64,000 nucleotides of DNA from Catonia carolina. Lineage: Eukaryota > Arthropoda > Insecta > Hemiptera > Achilidae. The stretch spans positions 54,045,722 to 54,109,721 of the forward strand of contig JAQMRL010000005.1 in NCBI GenBank assembly GCA_035578175.1, written 5' to 3'. Positions 56,561 through 64,000 of the stretch are shown here, in pieces. The translations under genes were made by a program, and so were the position numbers. Each line of letters begins with the position of its first letter. The first letter of the stretch is position 1. The notes below the pieces were generated by a model. That model saw only the letters and a program-made list of their open reading frames with translations, was not told where the DNA came from and made no database searches.

Positions 56561-57077
56561 ACAATTAAAATTAAAGTAAAGTTACGAAGTTCCTCCATTT
56601 GGAGCTTTTCTTCGGTCATGACTCTTAAAATTTCAACTCATCGGGTTATTATTCTGCGTACAAACAGATAGTGGATTAAGCTTCATTATAAATAAAGTAT
56701 TTTATAAATAATTTCAACATGGATTTAATACAAAAAAATTATTTACTACAATTAATTGTTATTCGAAGAAAACACTTAATATTTAAACGCGATGGTCCTA
56801 CACCGCCGATGGACTTTGAGTTCTCCAAGAAATTAGTAACACAGTGTAAAACAAGCTAAAAAAATAATAATAATGTCTTGCCTTTATTAAACAAATAATG
56901 GAGTAATCTTACATAATCAAAAGCTAACTAAAGTAAAAATATAAACTTGTAAAGTAAAACAAAACCATAAAGATTTATCACACAATCAATACAACCTACG
57001 GGCGTCTGACCGTCAGTGGGAGTTGGATTTTGCGTTAAGACAAACACACAAAATGAAACACAAAAAGGTCACAAGTA
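56561..57077. other. AT-rich intergenic DNA
   Basis: Nothing recognised. Confidence 0.4.
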
Positions 57078-57962
57078 CGAGGTGTGAATATTAAATAACG
57101 AGACTGACGTTTTAAAAATTGTATTTTTATTTTATACATAATCACTTATTATCACCTTTAATATACACTCCTTCTCTATCCCTATAACGCTCCATGTGAA
57201 TTTTCAATTGTTGGAAACAGTGCTGGAAGTCATCTTCTGTCAGCTCCTTCAGGACAGATGCCGCTCAAAAATTTTTGAAATGAAGCTCGCAAAAATGTAT
57301 GGAAACGATAATATCATGTGATGGAACGTGTTTTTTTACTTATGATCCGGAAACGAAGCACCAATCCATGCACTGGAAGAGCCGAACTTCACCAAGAGCC
57401 AAAAAAGCTCGAATGAGCAAGTCAAAATTTTAAGCAATTATGATTGTTTTTTTTATATATCATGGGATTGTGTACCTTCACTGGGTTCCTGAAGGTCAAA
57501 CAATTAATCTATATAACTACCTTGACGGACTTTCTAAACTCCGCCAAAGAGTAAGGAAAAAACGCCCCGAAATGTGGAAGGACATATCATGGATTCTCCA
57601 CCAAGACAATGCGCCAGCTCATTCCGAGTTATCTGTCAAGAGGTTCCTAGCCAAGTACAGCGTCTCAGTGTATTCACCAGATCTTGCATCATGTGACTTC
57701 TACCTGTTCCCTAAGGTGAAATATCTGCATTAAAAGGGACAAGATTTGAGTCTGTGGAAGCTGTAAAAGAGAAAGCGGCACGTGTTCTGAAGGAACTGAC
57801 AGAAGATGACTTCCAGCACTCTTTCCAACAATGGAAAATTCGCATGGAGCGTTGTAGGGATAGAGGAGGAATGTATATTGAAGGTGACAATAAGTGATTG
57901 TACATAAAATTAAAATTAAATTTTTTACAACGTCAGTCTCGTTATTTAATAGCCACACCTCG
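57078..57962 (+). mobile_element. Foldback mariner derivative (3' end duplicated in inverse at the 5' end), copy 2
   Basis: The 885-bp element is flanked by TA (57076-57077, 57963-57964), with end motif CGAGGTGTGGCTATTAAATA on the right and a close match on the left. Left arm 57078-57264 and right arm 57775-57962 are reverse complements covering the transposase C-terminus and 3' UTR. Same family as 14158-15073, but with a shorter arm (about 187 versus 264 bp) and more original sequence between arm and first catalytic block. Confidence 0.88.
57319..57895 (+). pseudogene. Broken DD34D-family mariner transposase core
   Basis: Blocks in order: a decayed 'CDGTCFFTYDPETK'-type first-aspartate region in which the catalytic position is altered, 'HGIVYLHWVPEGQTINLYNYL', 'RKKRPEMWKDISWILHQDNAPAHS', then 'YSPDLASCDFYLFP'. 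A deletion shortens the spacing between the last two aspartates to 28 residues (34 expected). Frameshifts follow near 57720. The N-terminal half is absent. Confidence 0.82.
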
Positions 57963-59357
57963 TATTTTTCCTTACAAATTTTAGAGTTTTAAAAAATAAT
58001 AACTTACTTGAGAAGCTAAAAATATATTTACTGGATATGCAAAGCTGCATTGTTGTAGATCTAACCTAATAAAGTGAAAAACAATACTTTTGCTTGTACA
58101 ACTTTAACCAACAGATTTTGAGGATTTTATGGTTTTTGTGTAGATTTTGTTGTGTAAGGATTTGACAGCGTTCACTACTAAAATTTAATGTCTAGTTTGT
58201 TATAAAAACTTACATTTTAAATGTGCTAAGGTACAATCGTAATTAAGCGATGGTGTTTCGATAAAAATATTAAAATTTGTATGCTTTATTTTTATTAATT
58301 AGAGTAAAACAGCAATAATTGTGTAAATTTTTCCTTGTGATGTAATTAATTATTAGCTATTGAATCAAACAGCTTTTTTGTTGTATTTAATTTAATTTGT
58401 TACAACAGTAACTGTTCTAAATTTCTTTCAATTTTTAATTCTATAAAATTATTAACAATAAAACATACACTATACTTTTCGTTTTATCAAGAAATTTTCT
58501 GCACACTAAAATAATTTAATGTATGTAATGTTGTAAGTTTATAATAAAATATTTTAAATTAATTTATGAAATAAAACCAATTCAGAGAAATGCTAATTAA
58601 TATTATTAATATTTTTGCAAAAAAATTAATTAAAATTTAATATTTTAACATCATTTAATTGCTACTTTTATTACAGAAATAATTTATACCGGGTGTCCAT
58701 TAAGTCTGGAAACGGCTGAATAACAGAAAAGTGAGCGTGACTAGGTGACCAGAATGACTTTAATTGCTTGTTGCACCAAAAAAAATATTCTAGCTGATAT
58801 TTGAAATTTTTGTCCGCCATCTTGGATCCGCCATATTGGATTTAACTTTCTTAATTTAAATAGGATGATGGTCATATGATACATGATTTCGATCTAAAAT
58901 TTCAAAATAAATTCAATGGCGAAAACCGGAAATCGATATCTTTTTTCGTTTTTGAGATATTACCATTCAACTATCCAGATCGGGCCAGAACGGCCATTTC
59001 TCCCTCCTCCGTCTATGAGCCTACATAGGCAATTTAGGTAGCAAGTGAACGACTACACATAAGATTATTGAAAATAATAAGTTTTTTAATATCTCCACTC
59101 GTTCATAAATAGGAAATTATTGTCATTAAGAACTACGGAAAAACAATTTAACGGCTGATTTATTGCATTATAAAACTACAGTATTTAATTTGTTACCAGT
59201 TAGCCCAATACTTATTGTTATTTTTGTAAATGTTAGTGTTTAAGGTTTAAGGTTAGTGTTATAAGGAACTAACTGTGAAAATGAGTTACATAATTGAAAA
59301 TAAAATTACCAAATGTTTCTTGACTCAGAGTAGTTGTTCAAAGTGGCCTCCTCTTAC

Positions 59358-59757
59358 TTATTGACAATATGATGTACGTGCGTAAAAACTAGATACAGCA
59401 TTACGAATGAATTCCCTTGGGATTCCAGAAGATTCATTTAGAATTCTTTGTTTGAGTTCATGCAGACTGTTAGGTTTCGTTCTGTAAACTTTGTTTTTTA
59501 AGTACTCCCAAAAGGAGTAGTCCAATGGACTCAAATCAGGTGATCTCGGAGGCCATTCAATTGCTCCTCTCCTACCAATTCATCTTTCTGGGAAAATATC
59601 GGTCAACAAAACACGAACCTGAAAAGAAAAATTGGGAAAGGCTCCATCTTGTTGAAACCAACAGTTGTTAACATGTTGTCCGAAATAATTTCTTACAGCT
59701 GGAGTAATATGATTTCGAAGCATGTCTTCATACAATAGTCTCATACAAGCAACTTCA
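59358..59757 (-). pseudogene. Transposase C-terminal part, DD41D (rosa-like), left arm plus spacer
   Basis: Minus-strand translation: 'RLLYEDMLRNHITPAVRNYF', then 'NNCWFQQDGAFPN', 'VRVLLTDIFPER', a TGA stop, and 'IEWPPRSPDLSPLDYFLWEY' to the stop at 59358. From the aspartate of QQD to that of PLD there are 41 residues, counting the stop. DD41D is reported for rosa-like mariners. The first catalytic aspartate and DNA-binding region are missing. Confidence 0.8.
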
Positions 59758-59760
59758 TAC

Positions 59761-59976
59761 AGGAGAGGAGCAATTGAATGGCCTCCGAGATCACCTGATT
59801 TGAGTCCATTGGACTACTTCTTGTGGGAATACTTAAAAAACAAAGTTTACAGAACGAAACCTAACAGTCTGCATGAACTCAAACAAAGAATTCTAAATGA
59901 ATCTGCTGGAATCCCAAGGGAATTCATTCGTAATGCTGTATCTAGTTTTTACGCACGTACATCATATTGTCAATAA
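59761..59976 (+). pseudogene. Transposase C-terminal part, inverted duplicate in right arm
   Basis: The frame from the arm start gives 'RRGAIEWPPRSPDLSPLDYF' through 'TKPNSLHELKQRILNESAG' to the stop at 59976, matching the left-arm copy. It has only the third catalytic aspartate and no start of its own; upstream sequence (59722-59760) is spacer read in reverse. Confidence 0.85.
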
Positions 59977-60645
59977 GTAAGAGGAGGCCACTTTGAACAA
60001 CTACTCTGAGTCAAGAAACATTTGGTAATTTTATTTTCAATTATGTAACTCATTTTCACAGTTAGTTCCTTATAACACTAACCTTAAACCTTAAACACTA
60101 ACATTTACAAAAATAACAATAAGTATTGGGCTAACTGGTAACAAATTAAATACTGTAGTTTTATAATGCAATAAATCAGCCGTTAAATTGTTTTTCCGTA
60201 GTTCTTAATGACAATAATTTCCTATTTATGAACGAGTGGAGATATTAAAAAACTTATTATTTTCAATAATCTTATGTGTAGTCGTTCACTTGCTTCCTAA
60301 ATTGCCTATGTAGGCTCAAAGACGGAGGAGGGAGAAATGGCCGTTCTGGCCCGATCTGGATAGTTGAATGGTAATATCTCAAAAACGAAAAAAGATATCG
60401 ATTTCCGGTTTTCGCCATTGAATTTATTTTGAAATTTTAGATCGAAATCATGTATCATATGACCATCATCCTATTTAAATTAAGAAAGTTAAATCCAATA
60501 TGGCGGGTCCAAGATGGCGGACAAAAATTTCAAATATCACCTAGAATAGTTTTTTTGGTGCAACAAGCAATTAAAGTCATTCTGGTCACCTAGTCACGCT
60601 CACTTTTCTGATATTCAGCCGTTTCCAGACTTAATGGACACCCGG

Positions 60646-61066
60646 TATATGTAAGTATTTAAAAATATTTTAAGTTATATTAAATTCCATTTGTTTTTGT
60701 TATACATTCTGCTTGTTAATTAACTAACGTAATTATTTTCTTTTGTATGAAATTTATATTTTTATTACACTTAAATCTATATAATGTTTACGAGGTCGAA
60801 ATCTATTTTTTTATCATGTAAGGGTTATAGCCTTTGTAGTGCTAGTTTGTACATGTATCATGTATTTGTGTTATTCCGGGTTATCAACTTAAAATGTCCA
60901 CCATATGAATCTCGAAAACTGTCAGATTTGCTCGTAAAAAGTTGAATTGGATTTATACGTACATTAAAATTACGGTGTTACTCTATTTTCAATTATCGCG
61001 ATTCTTCCAATATGGCCGCCATCTATGATATTTTAAATACAAACACCATATTATATTTTTGCATTT
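60646..61066. other. AT-rich intergenic DNA
   Basis: Nothing recognised. Confidence 0.4.
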
Positions 61067-61925
61067 TTACTTTCTCTTGTTTATATAAATATACATATGA
61101 GGGAAAGTACGAGTATTGTTTTCTTGTCGATTTTCGAAATAGAGTTTTCACCAGATCTACACGTTTTTAAACCCCCTGAACGCAAAAAATATGTTTTTAG
61201 TGATTGGTCTATGTGTGTGTTTGTGTGTTAGGTACTATTACCGGACCCGATACGAACATTTTTATCAAAATCGCTCAACCGGAAGTAGTAGTTTATTCGT
61301 GTCATTTTTCACTTTTTTACAATTTTTTTCGAAACCGGCTTCTACAATTTTTTTTAAAATCACCTCCGTTACTACATTTTTTATGATTTTTAAGATAGGA
61401 TAGGTGCCATGTCTGCTGAAATTCTTGCCAAGGCTGTGCTCTCGCAGAAAAAAATGTTTTCTTTTAAGATTGCGGCTTTAATATGCACTTTAACGCAAAA
61501 ATGTATCTAATAAAAGTTGTAGAGGATTTATAAACCTACTACTTTTAATTCAATCATTTTTGTATAACGATTTTCTGTTTTGTATTTTCAGGAAAATGTG
61601 TAAAAATCGATTTTATTAAATTTCAGCCTTAGTATACATTTTACGACAAAATTGTACAATCAAATTTGTAGGAAATTAAAAGATCTACACTTTTATTTAG
61701 CGCATTTTCTCTACAGAGCCTAGTTTAGCGTGGAAGACTGATTTTCCGTATTTTAAGCCAAACTGAGATTGATTTTCATTTTGTGTCATTCATTCATGAT
61801 AAAAATAAGGATATGATGTTTGAGGTTAGTTTTTTGTTTATTTCTTATGTTTTATTACTAATATTAGGTTATATTGTTCATTATTTCCATTGGCAAGAGA
61901 AAGTTGTGCGAGTGTTTTACACCAG
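61067..61925 (+). mobile_element. Repeat T, copy 3 (about 860 bp)
   Basis: It starts 'ttactttctcttg' and ends 'ggcaagagaaagttgtgcg' then 'agtgttttacacca'. The interior is collinear with copies 1 and 2: 'gagttttcaccagatctacacg', 'ggtgccatgtctgctgaaattcttg' (intact SINE target site), 'aagattgcggctttaatatgc', 'acgacaaaat' and 'cagagcctagtttagcg'. A stretch present in copies 1 and 2 ('caaaatatctcaa...') is deleted near 61230. Frames over it are not shared with other copies. Confidence 0.75.
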
Positions 61926-61974
61926 ATTTTTTTTTGTAGAAAATGTTATTTTACGATACTTTTGTTCGTTAGTA

Positions 61975-62200
61975 TTTTTCTCTAAACCTCTGAGAATAAT
62001 GAATTTCATTATACAGCCAAACCTTGTGGTGAATGAAGTGAAAGTATTTGCAGGGAGGGAAGTAGATGATTTTCAGAGAGCGTAGCATGACAATAAGCAT
62101 ACTTTTTCACTCAGTGAAAAAGGGATTGGTAAACCACCTTACTCCTTGTTTTATTTATCTTACCAGCCTTTTGGCTGATTTACCTAAAGAACAACAACTT
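61975..62200 (+). repeat. Repeat U, copy 3
   Basis: 'gtggtgaatgaagtgaaagta', 'agagcgtagcatg', 'actttttcactcagtgaaaa', 'ggtaaaccaccttactcc' and 'ccttttggctgat' follow the order of 18108-18362. It lies 50 bases after T copy 3. Confidence 0.65.
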
Positions 62201-62280
62201 ACGTATAAATAATGTTAAAAAAGTAGAATAGTCCTACAGTTCTGATTACTTGAAATTTTGTGTTAGCAGGTTAGTTGTAT

Positions 62281-62301
62281 AATAATAATAATAATAATAA
62301 T
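62281..62301. repeat. (AAT)n microsatellite
   Basis: Seven AAT units. Confidence 0.9.
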
Positions 62302-62684
62302 GCTTCATTTTCCACTTTTACAAAAGTTACATCCTCTTTTTACACACATCTTACAGCTTAACCGCAGTCATCAGCTGGAAAATCAGAGAACACTTAATTA
62401 CAAAATTAACTATATTATTAAAAATACAGTATACCTATCAATCAGCAATTCATCAGAAAAAAAATTATACAACCAATTTTATAAAAATGACATACATACA
62501 TTTTGAAACAAAATGATAAGCTATAGGCCTAATGAAAAAGTAAATTAAAGCACAAAAGGGAATAAATTTAAAAATTAAAACTCATCACCTATTCATCCCT
62601 CTTCCTAGATACAACAGAAGCATAAAACAAACAATTAATCGAATTTTTATGCCTTAGTAATTAAATTCTGCAATTAATGCCCAT
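62302..62684. other. AT-rich intergenic DNA
   Basis: A 68-residue plus frame starting near 62300 has no known motif. Confidence 0.4.
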
Positions 62685-63065
62685 CTACGTATATCTCCAA
62701 GCATCTCTACAAAAGGACGCAAGCCCTTGCCAGTCTTTCCCATTCATAAGTTCCAGAAAAGCTTCCTTTCCCAATTCATTCTGCTCCAACCATTTTCGGC
62801 GCCATACCCTAAGTACTGGACATCTTCCCACAAAGTGAAATATGTCCTTTTTTTCTCCCAAATTACTCACAGAACAGTTAAAATTTTTATCAACAACCCA
62901 CGGTTTGTAATTTAAGTCTACCAATTCACCACGCGCTTTAATGATCCACCTGATTTTTGACAGATCCTCCTCAGTTAGTTGTATATTTATATTTTTGAAT
63001 TCTACGAGATGAATGGGAACTTGTACAAGTGGTAGTATGTAACATGGAACAAACAACTGATTCAA
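62685..63065 (-). pseudogene. C-terminal zinc-knuckle region of a LINE ORF2, truncated
   Basis: A 126-codon open stretch reads 'ITKxxxE'-like text and then 'CSVSNLGEKKDIFHFVGRCP' (residues 64-83) and 'LRVWRRKWLEQN'. Many non-LTR reverse transcriptases end with a C-x2-C-x7-9-H-x4-C motif followed by a phrase of this kind. Here C64, H77 and C82 are kept but the second Cys is Ser67. The RT core is absent. Open frame suggests youth, the missing Cys suggests otherwise; no start codon context can be claimed. Confidence 0.6.
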
Positions 63066-64000
63066 AAAATGTAAATAGTTTATAATACAGTATAAATGAT
63101 AAAGTAATGTTTGAATATTTTGTGACTGTTAAATTCTAATTAGAATTCTGTAACGAGATATATTTATTTATACTGAAGTAAAGGAAATAATGTAGCATGA
63201 ACTCTGTTCTCCCTTCTATTTGTATGTGTTCTGTTTAAGTAGTAAAGTAGTTTTTGTTGACTTAGTTAGTGAGAGTGTTTGGACAGCGTTCAAATATCGG
63301 GATTGTAGTAAGTAGAAAGGGCTGCAGTGGTGATAAGAAAGAGGTGTGGGAGAGAAAACAGCGAGTAAGCAAGCAAGCAACCTTGGTTCGCTTTCCCAGA
63401 AAGTCTCTTACACTTTCAAAGCTCTTGCTTGTTCGTAAGGTGTTATTACACGTAACCATTTCTACACCTTGCTCTATTTCTATACCTTTTGGGAGTGAAT
63501 TTCAGGTAGAGAAAGGGAAACTACAAGCAAGAATGAGTAAATGAGAGAAATAGAAAGAGACAGAATGAGCTTGGAAGAGCTGAAAGACAATTTAGACTAA
63601 TGGAGATTTCCTTGTTCTCACCTCACTATTGCGCCTCCCCTGTCTTAGACGACAACATCCTACCTACACTCATCTTACTTACCACCACACATCACAGTTG
63701 CTACTTCAGCTCTTTTCTGAGTAATCCTTTTTGAAATACAGGGATACTAGGATACATTTTCTAAGAAAGTATTTAATTTTCTTCAAATATTAATAAATCA
63801 TAAATTCATTGAAATTATAGAAAATTTTATTGTTATTGTTTTCAAAAAAATTATTGTTTTAATATTATTTTAAAGAAATATTCGTATATTTGTTTAGAAC
63901 ATTTAATTTGTAATTTTTACCAATTTCTCGAGCATACCTAAAGATGCTTTACAATTTTTTTTACCATGGTTTACGGTAATTTTATGTTCCAACCCTGTCC
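63066..64000. other. Intergenic DNA, purine-rich in part
   Basis: A 91-residue plus frame (63269-63544) with 'aagcaagcaagcaa' inside shows no known motif. No element recognised up to the window end. Confidence 0.4.

Larger units (their letters stand above)
58689..60645. mobile_element. Giant-palindrome rosa-like mariner derivative, 885-bp arms
   Basis: The ends CCGGGTGTCCATTAAGTCTG are identical and flanked by TA. The left arm (58689-59573) and right arm (59761-60645) are each 885 bp and nearly identical in reverse complement, with only scattered single-base differences seen. The 187-bp spacer (59574-59760) continues the transposase frame of the left arm. Each arm has the C-terminus of the transposase, 3' UTR and end. 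The 5' half of the original element is absent. Confidence 0.95.

Noticed and set aside
56308..56619. 103-residue minus-strand frame
   Set aside because: The plus strand over the same bases encodes a clear jockey C-terminal fragment, so the minus frame is its shadow.
63269..63544. 91-residue plus-strand frame
   Set aside because: Contains a short AAGC repeat and no recognisable motif; no evidence of a gene.
1..64000. CRISPR array, bacterial operon, viral genome or insect telomeric TTAGG array
   Set aside because: No regular spaced repeats, no compact gene order and no TTAGG runs were seen.

Overview
The window looks like AT-rich, gene-poor nuclear DNA from an arthropod, most likely an insect. 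It carries tRNA-headed SINEs, jockey-like and other non-LTR retrotransposons, a DD34D mariner, a DD41D (rosa-like) mariner derivative, an LTR element with a primer-binding site, and many AT-rich MITE-like repeats. A hemipteran is a guess only. I found no convincing host exon, rRNA, functional tRNA gene or CRISPR array. Nearly every recognisable reading frame belongs to a mobile element.

Layout. 1-641 is a minus-strand LTR cut by the window edge. Its partner at 6020-6702 (plus) is followed by a primer-binding site and sits inside an older jockey-like LINE fragment (5845-6019 and about 6740-6850). 9-20 kb holds 3' scraps of one LINE family, a SINE, a foldback mariner derivative (14158-15073), a SINE abutting a 5'-truncated LINE with a long open RT frame (16535-17905), and a repeat called here T (19301-20530) with a partly duplicated SINE inside it. 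20.5-25 kb is almost empty. 25-31 kb has jockey pieces, SINE pieces and two adjacent inverted-repeat elements (28341-28870 and 28870-29601). 34-38 kb is a LINE graveyard of at least two families. 39.4-41.8 kb has a possible TTAA-flanked element and a complete mariner (40437-41784) with an uninterrupted transposase. 42-49 kb has SINEs, a LINE tail nested in a SINE, and the second T copy. 49-56 kb is mostly empty apart from a TA-flanked MITE (52041-52604). 56-63 kb has a jockey 3' piece, the second foldback mariner, a 1957-bp palindromic rosa-like derivative (58689-60645), the third T copy and a LINE C-terminal piece.

How the parts relate. The coding potential is transposition machinery and its debris. 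Only the mariner at 40.4-41.8 kb looks able to make a full protein. The most unusual theme is four Tc1/mariner derivatives in which one end of the element, including part of the transposase frame, has replaced the other end in inverted orientation. In three the 3' end is duplicated and in one the 5' end. The other notable item is the T family, an apparently non-coding repeat of about 0.9 kb with 13-bp inverted subterminal motifs, three long copies and several fragments in 64 kb.

All family assignments come from reading motifs by eye; no database search was run. Names T, U, V and W are labels used only in this annotation.
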